NCBI GenBank assembly: GCA_019925105.1
Contig: JAHGAU010000032.1
Location: 496,001 to 560,000, forward strand
DNA: 64,000 nucleotides
Source of the DNA: Niebla homalea
Taxonomy: Eukaryota > Ascomycota > Lecanoromycetes > Lecanorales > Ramalinaceae
Reading direction: 5' to 3'
Part shown: piece after piece, positions 27,221 to 38,469 of the stretch
Position numbering within the stretch: position 1 is the stretch's first letter
Layout of the letters: every line of letters begins with the position of its first letter
Made by a program: the position numbers and the translations under genes
Notes under the pieces: model-generated
What the model saw: the letters and a program-made list of their open reading frames with translations, nothing else
Told to the model about the DNA's origin: nothing
Databases searched by the model: none

Positions 27221-29047
27221 ATGCCAGCTCCCATACCACGTCGCCAACCCGGTCGTAAACCCTCTGTCTCAGAGGCATACCCACCTCAGCCGAAGAAGTC
27301 CAAGTTTCGTCGACGTATCATCAAATTCGTCCTCTTCGCGGCTGCCTTTGTAGCTGCCTTCCTCTTCCTCAAGTCCCCAAAAGCACAATACGTGACCGAC
27401 CTCCGGCTGTTCCACCACACAGCTCCTATACACAAGAAGCCTCCTCCGCAGAAGAATAGTACCAGTGGTGACGTGCACTGGTTCAGTGATTGGAAATGGT
27501 TGAATCCCTTCTCTGCCACCGTCACCCTGGACGATGATCGTTCCGTCTTACCTCCTCTCCCAATTCGGCCGCCAGTCTACACTTTCTACGACGTAGACGC
27601 CGAATCAGACGAGAAGGTGAGGGATGCCGAAAACAAGTTGATCCTCATATGGCGGCGCGCCTGGTGGGCTCAGGGTTTCCGGCCTGTTGTACTGAGTCCT
27701 TCCGAAGCCATGCAAAATCCCCATTATGAACGCTTTCAGTCCAAGAAGTTTGACCCCCAGCTGCATGCCGATCTTCTTCGCTGGATGGCCTGGGGTCACA
27801 TGGGGAGTGGAATACTCGCAAATTACCTATGTCTTCCCATGGGTCCGCATGAAGATCCATTACTTTCGTATCTGCGCCGTGGCAAGTATCCCAACCTCAC
27901 CCGTTACCAGAACCTTGGCACCGCCCTGTTTTCGGGGGAAGAGGCTGTCATCAATGATGTAGTGAAAGAGATCATCAATCTGCCTGCCACCAAGGACGCG
28001 AAGTCGTTGCTCGATGCTGTCCCTGACAAGACCTTCATCGTGGATCCAAATACGTCAGCAATCGCTTTCTACGACGCAAACACCAATGCAAAACATTACA
28101 AGGCATTAAGCACCAAGCTCGTGGAAAACAAGGAACAAGGTCTCCTCTCGCTCGCCCAGCTGATAACATCCCACCTCCACTTGACCTTCCTCAACACCTT
28201 TGATGACGGCCTTGCCGTTCTCTCCCCTTTTCTCGACAAACTCACCATGCTCAGTCAATCTGCACAACGTCTAGCCACCGCACTCCGCAGTTGTCCATCC
28301 TCTCCTCTACCGGATTCCTGCCCCCCCAACGACCGCTCCTGTACACCCTGCAAATCCATAACACCCGCGCCCGTTTCAAACCCCGAAACCTACACCAATT
28401 CTTCTAAACTCTACACCATTTCCGTCCTCCCTCACCCATATACCTTGGCCTCTTTGCTGGGGAGACGCTATGAGATCACTGCTCGTCACATTCGTCGCGA
28501 CACAGCACGCGATCGGTGGCTCGGCGCCATCACTGAAAAACTCCTCGGTCGAGACAGAGGCGGCCCCAGCCGGCTCGTCGCCTTCAAAGAAAGCGTCGCG
28601 AGCGAATTGGGTGTTGGCCGAGGCTTCTGGATGGTGGAGGACCCTATTCCTTCGCACAAGGATATGGAGTACCATTTCGGATTCCAGATTGAGGCCTTCA
28701 ACATCACCGACGCGGACGCGCTCAAGGCTTTCGAAGCCAAAGATGACAAGGATATGCCCAAACCGCAGCGGAAGGAAAAGGAGAAGGATCTCAAGCTGCA
28801 GACGGGCTTGATGGCTGCAGCCCACGAGGTCGTGCAGCATAAGCGAAAGAAGAAGGAGAAGACGGGGCCCAAAGAGATGGTCGAGGCGTGGAACCTGGCG
28901 GACACGGAGGCATGGCGCTTTGTGCGCGCCTTTCGGACGCGGGAAAGAGTAGAGCGAGAAAAGTGGGAGGTGGAGGAACGGAAGTTCGCAGGCGCGGAGG
29001 ATGACATGGAGCGTGGGTGGCGGTGGTTCGATCGAAGATGGGTGTGA
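27221..29047 (+). CDS. Type II membrane protein, glycosyltransferase-like, uncharacterised
   Basis: Single exon, 608 residues. A short basic cytoplasmic N-terminus (KKSKFRRRIIK) precedes one membrane span at about residues 33-50 (FVLFAAAFVAAFLFL), giving type II topology typical of Golgi enzymes. The lumenal part contains ENKLILIWRRAWWAQGFRPVVLS followed by HADLLRWMAWGHMGSGILANYLCLPMG. This layout resembles the donor-binding region of fungal glycosyltransferases, with a possible acidic motif at YDVDAESDE. A Cys-rich patch (SCPPNDRSCTPCKS) lies near residue 370, and a Lys/Glu-rich stretch near 510-550. I recall conserved ascomycete proteins of this general form, but cannot name a family. The glycosyltransferase assignment is inference only. 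The gene converges on ureG. Confidence 0.75.
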   Translation: MPAPIPRRQPGRKPSVSEAYPPQPKKSKFRRRIIKFVLFAAAFVAAFLFLKSPKAQYVTDLRLFHHTAPIHKKPPPQKNSTSGDVHWFSDWKWLNPFSATVTLDDDRSVLPPLPIRPPVYTFYDVDAESDEKVRDAENKLILIWRRAWWAQGFRPVVLSPSEAMQNPHYERFQSKKFDPQLHADLLRWMAWGHMGSGILANYLCLPMGPHEDPLLSYLRRGKYPNLTRYQNLGTALFSGEEAVINDVVKEIINLPATKDAKSLLDAVPDKTFIVDPNTSAIAFYDANTNAKHYKALSTKLVENKEQGLLSLAQLITSHLHLTFLNTFDDGLAVLSPFLDKLTMLSQSAQRLATALRSCPSSPLPDSCPPNDRSCTPCKSITPAPVSNPETYTNSSKLYTISVLPHPYTLASLLGRRYEITARHIRRDTARDRWLGAITEKLLGRDRGGPSRLVAFKESVASELGVGRGFWMVEDPIPSHKDMEYHFGFQIEAFNITDADALKAFEAKDDKDMPKPQRKEKEKDLKLQTGLMAAAHEVVQHKRKKKEKTGPKEMVEAWNLADTEAWRFVRAFRTRERVEREKWEVEERKFAGAEDDMERGWRWFDRRWV

Positions 29048-29183
29048 TAGTATTGTCATGATGACCCTATAAATATACCATGTTGCCGTTCAGCCTTGGA
29101 TTCAACGTTTATCATTATCAATCATATATGTCAGGAGCCTCCAGGCTTTCGGATGGGTGTAATTCAAGTTCATCTCTCGCTCA

Positions 29184-30142
29184 TCACATACTCCCCCTCT
29201 GGCCCCCCGTCCGTTCCCATACCCCCCTCCGATTCTCCGCCGCCCCACTCCCCCTCCACGCACTCAAGATCAAGCCGACAATATCCCCAACCCCCTTCCC
29301 GCCCTTGGTCACCTCGGCAAACACCACGGGTCCCCCCTGCCTCATCCTCCCGGCATCCCGCTCCATGACCGACAAATCCGCACCCACGGCCTCAGCCAAA
29401 TCGCACTTATTCACCACCAACAAATCACTCCCCGTGATGCCCGGCCCGCCCTTGCGGGGCACCTTATCCCCTCCGGCCACATCGATCACATAGACGATGA
29501 AATCCGCCAACTCCCTCGAATAGTTGGCCGCCAGGTTATCCCCCCCGGACTCGATGAACAGCAGGTCCGTCCCGGCGGGCGGATCCGTGGCGCGGTGCAG
29601 CTGCTCCAACGCCTGCAGGTTCGCGGAGATGTCCTCCCGCACGGCGGCGTGGGGGCAGCCGCCCGTCTCGATGGCCCGGATGCGGGAGGCCGGGAGGGCG
29701 TGGTGGCGGTGCAGGAACTCGGCGTCCTCGCGGGTGAAGATGTCGTTGGTCACGGTGGCGAGGGAGTAGGTGTCGCGCAGGGCGGTCAGGAGGGCGAGGA
29801 GGAGGGCGGTCTTGCCGGAGCCGACGGGGCTGGTTTGGGGGGAACAAGAAAGAGGGTCAGGGCAAAGGATGGAAGGAATTGTGGGGTTGGCCAAAGAAGG
29901 ACAGGAGCGGATTGATAGATGGATGGAATCCAACAGGAGTAGAGGGAAGCGTACCCACCAATTCCAATTGTGAAGGCGCGCTCGTCCCAGTCGCGGCCGT
30001 GGATGAGGGGCATTTCGCGGGTGGTGTAGGAGCCAGGGCCGTCGAGGATCTCGTGTGAGTGACCATGTTCGGCTGCATTGAATTCGTGGGAATGGGTGTG
30101 AGAGGGGCCACCGTCATGGCTATGGGCTTGAGAGGTTGCCAT
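29184..30142 (-). CDS. ureG: Urease accessory GTPase UreG
   Basis: Two exons, 30142-29955 and 29829-29184, with a 125-nt intron (GTACGC...CCAG). They encode 277 residues, the usual fungal length. UreG hydrolyses GTP while nickel is delivered to apo-urease with the other accessory proteins. The N-terminus is His-rich (8 His within the first 30 residues), as in eukaryotic UreG, and probably binds nickel. The P-loop GPVGSGKT is at residues 63-70 and is split by the intron. Further motifs are [15 protein letters not shown], the metal-site Cys-Pro-His within [29 protein letters not shown], and the guanine-specificity motif NKCD in [16 protein letters not shown]. Urease itself is not in this window, as expected for dispersed fungal urease genes. 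Confidence 0.96.
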
Positions 30143-30931
30143 GTTGGTGAAGGGTTTTGGGATTCCACGGATACGAGTACTGTTGTTGAAGATGTGGGGC
30201 AGAAGATGAAGAACAAGCACGTGACCTACCTTCCTTACTGGTGCCAATTGCTTGTTTATGAGGAGATGATGCAGAGAAGTGAGGTGAGGGTACATCGCAG
30301 TGAAAGTGATGGACATCAGCTCGAGAATCTCTTTTCAATGGTGTCTTTATTTACAAATCAAGCTCGAAAGGAGCAAGCTGCACCATCAATCTTTCTCCTT
30401 CACACCCCAACATAATTTACAATGTTTTGCCCGGCAAGACGTTAACAGGCTAGTCAATGAGATGGTAGTGAATATAGCAATGAGCGATGATGTTGCAAGT
30501 GTATCCACCGTTCGTAAAATGCTGTATGGTCCAAAGCACGAGAGACCCATGATAAGCTATATGAGCTACATCTTAGATGCAAAGGGTGGATCAATTAGAT
30601 GAAGATTATGTTCGATGGTTGACCGAGTCGTCGGTGACGCTGGTAATCATTTTGTACGGGCTGTGGCGAAGATGCTCGTGAGGCCGTCGGTGATATGGAT
30701 TCTATAAGTATGGCGGCGACACGATAGGGTATGTAGCGATGAAGCAATGAAGAAACAGCGAAGGTTCAGGTCGAATATGGGGTATCCGTGTAGCGATTGG
30801 AGCGAACATGTTGAGGTTATCGAGAGCACTCTATACATACAAGGGCGGCTGGATCGACGAAGCTGATTTGCCGACAGATTAAGACCGGTTGTCGACGTGC
30901 CCTGGATCGAGCTGTTGCAGGTCACGGTAAT
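30143..30931. other. Intergenic region, nothing recognised
   Basis: 789 bases upstream of ureG and downstream of the Ime2-type kinase gene. Only short open frames without features are present. Confidence 0.5.
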
Positions 30932-33552
30932 TTAGTGGTAGTTGGATCCTGCAGCGAAGATGCTGGCTGCAGCAGAGGTAGCCCACTCATTCTCTTCGTA
31001 TGGAGGCGTCGGCCATCGATGAGCCTGGTTCTCATTCGGTCGAGACTTGTTCATGTGGAGCGCAGTCATCGGCTCGGCCATGATGTTCTGGTCGAAGAGC
31101 ATGCCATTCCTCTTTCCAGATGGCGAAGGCGTTGGGTACGGATTCAGGACAGCGATCTCCTTGGCTGGTGGTGGCTTAGATTGGGCATTTCCATCCACCT
31201 TGGCCAATGACCTACGGTAGTATTCTTCCTCAGTCCGACTTCTTCGCTCCATGTTCTTCCTAGCGCTTTGAGCACTGGATAGGGCCTCCTGCAGAAGCTC
31301 GTCCTCTTCATCAGGCGTATCATAGATTTGGTTGGGATTTGTCGATCTGTGCAGAGCTCTCCGGGTACGACTCGAGATTGGTGTGTTGGCGTTCATCGTA
31401 CTTGTCGTGTCCAGTGCTGGCGTGCTGGCGCTCTTGGAGAGGGAATGATGACGTTGCGGTGTCAGATCAGTAGTGCTAGAGCTGGGAAGTATGGCCTGCT
31501 TCAGGGGTATCTCAGGAGCTGGAGAGAGAGGCCGGGCTCCAGATCCTGCTGCCGGTGGTGGCTTGCCCACATGATTGTAGCTCTTCTCCAAGATTGTATC
31601 CATATTAGAGTCAATGACCATCGAATTTCGGGTGCTTTGCCAAGGACTCTTGCCCGAATTGGACTCATGTTCTTCTGGCGCGGCCGCGGTCTGACCTTGG
31701 GGTTTGCCAGAAAACCTTCGGGCGCGTTTGCGCAAGTGAGAGAAAAAGCCTTCCTTCTGCTCGGCCGTCGGAGACTGCGGACTCCTCTGGCCGTTCAGGG
31801 CACGCTCAGCATCTTGACGATGGAGATCGGCGTAATGATTGCTTTGGGATTGAACCGAAAGTTGACGCCCAATCTTTTTGCCTGGTTTAACCTCGGCCAG
31901 AGGTTGACGAGAGCCGGCCTGCGCGTTGGGAATGGCTTGATTGTGAGCTTGCGCATTCACCGTAGCTGAAAAGGGCGAGATCGGTCTAATGGAAGGCAGA
32001 ATCGGCATTGGAGCGGCATTGGCAGGAGAGGTCCCGTTTGTCCAGGTTGCCCGTTTATTGGCAAACGGACGGAATCGGTTTGAATGTGAAGGCTCGGGCA
32101 TGGCCTCGGATCTGGAATGCACAACCTGTGGGCGAGAAGACGCAGGCTGCAGTGTCGTTGGCTCAACAGCCTGCTCAGCGGGAGGAGTCGGAATGGATGA
32201 AGGATGGTCTCTGACGAGCGACTTGCGAAACCAGGAGGGTTTGTTCGAATTGACGGCGCCATCCGCAGGCTCCCTATGGGATCTTCCGTCAACACTCATG
32301 TGCTTCTTGTTCAGGACGCGTGATGTCGAGGACTTTGGGCGGAGTGGGTCCACGGCATCGGCGAAATACTCATGCTGCATGGCTTGAGAAGAGGTAGGCC
32401 GCTGCCGCGGATCCCACATAAGACACCAGGTCACAAAGTTACTAAACGCTGACGGCCACTGCGGAGGTCGAAGAATACTCTCCATCGAGTGTGGGGCCAT
32501 CTGCAGATCATCAGTATCACTCACAATCCAGAGGCAGAATGATCCGCACCTTGGGGAAGGAAAAACCCAGGTTTTGGGCCAATCTGGTCCCTTCTCTCCA
32601 GTCCCCACCTCCAACCTTGTTGCCGGCCTTATCATACCAGTTTCCGGGCGAGCCCATGATCTCGCAAATTCTCCATACCTGATCGACTTCGTTGCTCCCC
32701 GGAAAGAGCGGCTTCAAATTAGCGATTTCTACCGCCATCGCACCCAACGCCCAGATATCCACAGGAGCTGAATATTCTCCAGCCCGCAGTAAGACCTCTG
32801 GGGCACGGTACCACCTGGTGGACACATAGGTAGTGTACTGATGAGGCGAATGCGTCTCACGGGCGAGGCCGAAATCTGCAATTTTGATTGTGTACATCGG
32901 TGGCGTACTTGGAGGCGTCATCATGGACGAGTATCGTCGGAATGTAGAAGCGGTATCTTGAGGTGCTGATGTCGACACTAGAATATTCTCGGGCTTGATG
33001 TCACGGTGAAAGAAGGAGTGATTGTGGATGTGCCCTAAGCCAGAGAGGATCTGGAACATGATACTTTTGACGCTTGATCCATCCAAGCACTTGTGGTCTC
33101 GAGACTTCATGAGCTGGTACAGATTACCGTCCATATTCTCCATGCAAATATGCAATTTCTTGGATAACGGGTCCAGGAATATGTCAAGAGCAGGGACCAA
33201 GTGCGCATGCGAAGGAATACTCCTGAGAAAAATGACCTCCCGAAGCTCGAGACATGGCGCAAATGACTCAAACGTCTTCTTCATGGTCTTGATAGCGACC
33301 TATCGAGTATCAGCGACGGAACCAGGTCATAATACATTCAATCTTTACCAAGGTCCCTCTTCTTGCAATGTGAGCTCCGGCCGTGCGGGTACGAGCAAGA
33401 GCGACGCTTCCGAAACTTCCGTCTCCGATTTCTTTCAACAGCTCGAATTTTTCTTCAAGGCACATGGTTGACAAGCCGCCGTAGGACGATGTCCGAGGAG
33501 GGTAGTCGTGGGTAGAAGGCATGGTGACAGGTGCCCGCCAGCTACTGCTCAT
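30932..33552 (-). CDS. IME2: Ime2/MAK-type (RCK family) serine/threonine protein kinase
   Basis: Three exons: 33552-33349, 33299-32550 and 32500-30932 (two 49-nt introns), 840 residues. The kinase domain occupies about residues 36-380. The P-loop GDGSFGSV is near 43-50, VAIK gives the ATP-binding Lys at 72, HRDIKPEN is at 166-173, DFGLA starts at 210, and the activation loop reads TTYVSTRWYRAPE. The T-x-Y (224-226) is the RCK hallmark. About 460 residues of Ser/Pro-rich, mostly disordered sequence follow, including PSWFRKSL and basic KRARRFSGK patches. From family knowledge, Ime2 drives meiosis in yeast, and the Aspergillus homologue ImeB controls light-dependent sexual development and mycotoxin genes. 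An extra insert of about 25 residues (SAPQDTASTFRRYSSMMTPP...) sits between the catalytic loop and DFG. Confidence 0.93.
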
Positions 33553-35923
33553 CGATTGTGGTGACGTGTATCCACGATTCTGAGTTCGTCACTATGTCCA
33601 AGAATGGTGTCTGCTGCTCTAGATCTCACAGCTACGCCTCGTTCAGTAGTCACAGCATTCGAATCGGTCCACAGTAGCAACTGTTACTTTTGAAGCCAGT
33701 TTGGAGGATCACGCAACACAAGTGGCGTTATTGAGATTGTGATCCTAATGTGAGGCTAGGGGTAGATTGGAAGAGGTTGCGTAGTTGGGTGGGGGTGAGG
33801 AATGCTGAATTGCAGCTGGTGCCATATATTTGCAATGTGTCTCGCGATCGATGTTTGACTCCCGGATTTCTTCGATCTGATAAAAGACCCTCAATTGGGT
33901 GTAAATGAGTGTACAGGGCCGGACAGGACGCGAAATATGAACGTGGTAGACTCTAGAGCTGCAGAAGGGAAGAGAGGACGGGTCAGCACGTCTAAGCATG
34001 ATCTGACGGGAGCAACGTCAGTCAGGGCGACTTACAGTCAATGTAAATGAACGACCGAGAGAATGGCGGTGAAGCTGTTGGGAAAGGAGAATCACGACAT
34101 GATCGGGTTATTATAGGAGGGCGGTGGGAGATGATGAGAGCTTTGGGTGCATCGGGCGCAGATGTGAAGGAGAAGCATCCAATGCAGGAGAGGGAGAAGG
34201 TGCAGCTAAGATGTCAAAATGGTTAGAGGGAAAAAGGAGGGAAAAAAGAGGTGATGAAACGGGCTAAGTTTTTGATGGACCTCGCAGACTATCACAGACA
34301 AGTGAACCTTAACGAGCTCTTGTGCTGTGAGCCTGTGAGCCTGTGACGATGGTCAACGGCCGCTGTGTTTGCTGTGAAGCCTGAAGTGTGAAGTGTGAAC
34401 AAGAGAGGGATAGGCCGGGCAGGCCCAAAAACGTGGTGAAAAGCATCAAGCATGGCAGGGGGGCATTAAGCTAAAAGCTCCGATCTTACCCAATTCAACA
34501 AAATCCTAGCCTGACTTGATTAACTAATTTGACCTACGAAATGATGAATGGACGAGATCTCTACATTCCGACACTCTAAATGCTCTATCATCGAGCGGCA
34601 TATGATGAACATTGGGCGAATGACATAGTGACACGGCCATTTTTGCGTGGAGTACTGAAGACACTTCTGGCCGCCCCCCCCCCGTGAGATTGGGATTTCT
34701 GCGCTACAGGTTAGACTATGAAAGTCAGCCAGCCAGAATTATTAAGTACGGAATATTATTAACATCATCGACAGGAAATTCAACCAACACGGCAAAACTC
34801 CATACTATTTAAATATTTTCGACTTGTTCAACCAGCGGATCTGCACCAAACCGATGAATGCGCAATCGCAAGTCGGACCTGCGCCCATTATTCCAGAGGT
34901 TCCTCCTGATGTTGATTCAGGTGTGGCCCCAATCTGTTGCACAATCTTTTGGCGCATCATTATCCGGATTTCCGCATGATGACTCTCTATCGGGACGATT
35001 TGCAGGTATTTCACCCCTGAATTTCCTTTCCTTTTTTCTCGATCTGCGCGGACCCCCGCCGGCAATTTTGCAATTATCTTTGCTTTTCCTTTGTCTGCCA
35101 CACCATTCCTACTTGGGAGTTCCCTGCAGCATTTGCTGTTCGGTTCCTGACTACCTGTCATTGGTGCGTGGTGCGTGGTACTAGATCATGCCGGAGGATG
35201 AGCCTAATTGGTGTGATCCACTCTTATAGTCTCTCGGGGCGTCGGGGACCACGGGATTCCCAAAGACCTGGGCATTTGGGGAAAGAGTGGAAACCTGTCA
35301 GGCCCACGATTCCCAAACTTTGTATCAATGTTATTGTATGATGATGTCGCTTCCCAGCCATTACTTAGTTGGAGATCTGGAGCTTTAAGCCTTTACATCC
35401 AAGATGCGTTGTGACTCGTGAAGTTGTGAGTTGTGAGATTCCGGCATCGACTCTCACCCTCTTAAAGCGCTAAGCTAGATTTGAATTGATTTCGATCCGT
35501 AGTTCTATTTAATGTTTTCATCAAATGCTCAGATTTAGGGGTGTTCGAACAATTAGACCCTTTTCCGGGGCAACCACATGGCAGCTGTCAGCTGTGGGGA
35601 AGGCTCTTCAATCTCAACCTTGCTATCTCCAACTTGGCTGCAAATACTATAATACGAAGAGGTGAGGTGGTCTTGGCGCGGCTACCCACTTGAGAAGTGA
35701 ATCAACTGTTTGTTGCACAACACTTTGAACACTTCACGGTCTACGTAGCCCTTACGCAAGCAAACAATGAGAACTGATTTCCTCATCCACCTTCTTCCAC
35801 TTCTTCGTCTCCTTCCACCCGTGCTGCTTATCTACGTGTTCTTACCCTGAGCTGCCTTTCTCTTGACTCCCTTCATCTTCAATTGACTCTGCAAAAGATA
35901 CGTTCCTTCCACCCTCAAGCACA
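33553..35923. other. Long divergent intergenic region
   Basis: About 2.4 kb between the divergent Ime2-type kinase and Stc1-type genes. A homopolymer of 10 C lies at 34674-34683, and short near-repeats of GTGAGCCTGTGA and TGAAGTGTGAA occur near 34,330-34,400. No coding sequence is supportable. Developmental kinases often have long regulatory upstream regions, so the size itself is notable. Confidence 0.4.
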
Positions 35924-36896
35924 ATGCCAAAGGGTGGCCTCAGTATTCACAAAGGTGGATATAATGCATATGCTGCAGAAAGGTCAATTGTTATTGACGA
36001 TCCTCTTGTTGCGAAGCTGACACCCTTGGTAGACTCGCCAATGTTGAGCTTCCACTGAAGTAAGTCAGCCGCGTCTGACAGACTTTCAGGTAGGATTGAC
36101 AGTAGGATGGAAGGACTCGGTGCTCTGCTTGCGAGCGCCTTAAGGCCATATCGTCCTTCTCGAACAAGGAAACCAACAAGCTTCGTTCGGACCTTGCTAC
36201 AGGTCGTATTCGCGGCATCGACGAAGCCAAAGGCATGCATATCAAGTGCCGGGAATGTAACACTACCCAAGTCACCGAAATTGAATGCATCACATGCGGC
36301 ATCGTCAAGGGCCTCGATGGCTTTTCCAAGGCCCAGCGTCGCAACAACGAGACTGCCGTAAGTGTGTTTCCATCAAGCTGCCTTCGACAATTCCCTGACT
36401 AGCCTATAGCGATGCTTGATGTGTGTCAAGGAGATCAATTTGGTTCACGAGACGCCAGGCAGTGCCATCGATATGGAGCTGGCATCCAGAGGCATCGACC
36501 CCAAGGATCCAGCCTTCGAGGGTCATTCGGATGAGGATGGGACGTATGACGACGAAAGTAGTGTGCTCACCAATCGCTACGAAAACGTCAGTCTAGTCAA
36601 GCACGCCCTGACCATCATTACTGACACAGCTTACAGGCCAGCACCTTGTCCCGTGCCGACTCTGAAGAGTACGAGTCTGCCATCGGCAGTTCTCGTCACT
36701 ACGTATGTCTCACCATCTGGTTTGCGTCTGCACTACACTAATCACTTCGGCGCAGCGCAACAAGCGATCCAAATTTGCCAAACCGCCAGGCAACAAGAAT
36801 AGGCCTCAACCAAACTATGAGGATTACGACGGAGGTCGCAGGGTCGACTACGACGACGACGATGATGGAGAAGGCTCGGACCGCGGTGAATGGTAG
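35924..36896 (+). CDS. Stc1-type zinc protein (RNAi-heterochromatin adaptor-like)
   Basis: Five exons: 35924-36028, 36106-36357, 36410-36586, 36637-36702 and 36756-36896, each a multiple of three, giving 246 residues. Four CxxC pairs at residues 41/44, 83/86, 96/99 and 121/124 lie in a Lys/Arg-rich region: RCSACERLKAISSFSNKE, IKCREC, ECITCGIVKGLDGFSKAQRR and RCLMCVKEIN. This layout fits the Stc1 domain, a tandem zinc-finger/LIM-like fold. In fission yeast Stc1 bridges Argonaute to the CLRC H3K9 methyltransferase. Many filamentous fungi have Stc1-domain proteins of unknown role. The C-terminal half is acidic and ends in a DDDDDGEGSDRGEW run. The junction of exon 1 and 2 (donor GTAGAC at 36029, acceptor at 36105) is the least certain; a better-looking GTAAGT at 36060 cannot be used in frame. 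Confidence 0.75.
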
Positions 36897-38469
36897 GATG
36901 ACATGGTGACGAGGAGATTGCGGCCCGCCCATCTGGTTGTATCTACACAAGCGTGCGATGGTAGGGGCGGTCAGTTTGCTGGTATGCCTTTATCAATCTG
37001 GACGGACGGGATTCATGCGATGTGATTCAAGCCTGCAGTGGAGCTATTTACAAAACAATGAATGCCTTATTTTAGCAACACTGGTCACTTGCCGGGCCAG
37101 GAAGCACATCAGGCAGGAGCTGAAGACATGCAACATCTGGGTGTTTCATCATTAAAGGAGGCACCGAAGCTAAGTATGAAGCACTGTCAAACGAATACCA
37201 TTCGTGGCGCAGCTGGCTGGTGAGGCGAACATCAGCCGGTCGGCAGGGTTATCGACGGCTCAACGCAATCCATGTCGCCCTTGCGATCAGCCAGATAGAC
37301 GCTCGAAGCACTTCCTACAGGTTTAAAGTCTTTTGAGGCACATAGTAGCATTTATTTGACAGGTTTGGGAACGGGATTCCTGGGGAAAAGTCATGTAACA
37401 GGACTGTCTGAGCTTCATACAGAGTCGCCCTCGGTCCCTCCGCACTCCCCGGCTCGGGGCTTGGGGCGTCTCACAATTAAGAGAATGTGACCTGCATGAA
37501 CCCACGGTTGGAGGGCGAAGCGCCACAGGGCCAGGGAGCGGATGGAAGGACAGAGTATGGGATTCAAGGCTATTTGAAGGTGGTAGGAAGTACAGGGTAT
37601 GTTGTAGAGGCTACGGAAGGAGATGTGATAGATGCTATATAGGACAGTATCAGTATCTGTTGGTAAATACTGTTGGTGAAGTCAGCTGCGCAAGGGCCAT
37701 AGAATACGTCATGCCAAGTTGCCCCCCCTGCTTAAAGGCCTAAAGCACTTGAGTAATCAGTAAATCGGCAGCAGCAGGCTGAGCAGTGAAGCGAAAGAAA
37801 GAACGAGAATCCAATCCCTTGCCCTCTCGCAAGAAGGCTACCCTTCTTGAGCTCTGGTTTAATCAACACCAATCACTCATCTATCGACTATCATACATAT
37901 CGAATCCTGAAGAGTTGAGAGCTTTGCGTTGCCGTTTCGAGCCGAAGCAAGAAATCGTGTTGTTTCATATTGAGGCGCATTATTATTATTTATTATTGCA
38001 GGTGGTGCAGCGACCAACTGGCCACTTACATTATCATAAACTTGGATTCCGACTTGACCACAGGCCCCACAGGCCACAGCAGTAGCAACCCAACCCCAGA
38101 GGCCAGAGTACCACCAGTGCCCATTTACACTTTCCCCTACACTTCGAGTCCCGTCACTCATCTTCCCGAACTTCTGCATCTTTGATTTGACACTATCTCG
38201 CCCCAGCTGGTGCAGCTGGTGCAGCTACTGCAAACTACCTAAAGCATCTGGTTCATGCAACAAGCGCAAAAAGCAAGCAAAAGATATCATACGACGCGAT
38301 ATCGATAGGACCCTTTCTTCCATCCAGTCCTTGCTCTGACGTGTCAACACACACTTACATTCAGAGCTTTCGTCAACGTGCCACTGCTGCTGGTCAGCTG
38401 CCCGTACATCTGCCGATCCAATCGTTATACAAATTGGGCAGCGGCCGGCCTGGTCCCGTAGAATGAACG
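36897..38469. other. Intergenic region, nothing recognised
   Basis: About 1.6 kb between two forward genes. A 9-base AGCTGGTGC unit is tandemly repeated twice near 38,205. A short upstream ATG (38463) precedes the next start and overlaps it in another frame. No RNA gene or coding sequence is supportable. Confidence 0.45.

Noticed and set aside
29536..29847. Pro/Arg-rich open frame overlapping ureG
   Set aside because: Shadow of the GC-rich ureG exon 2 in another frame.
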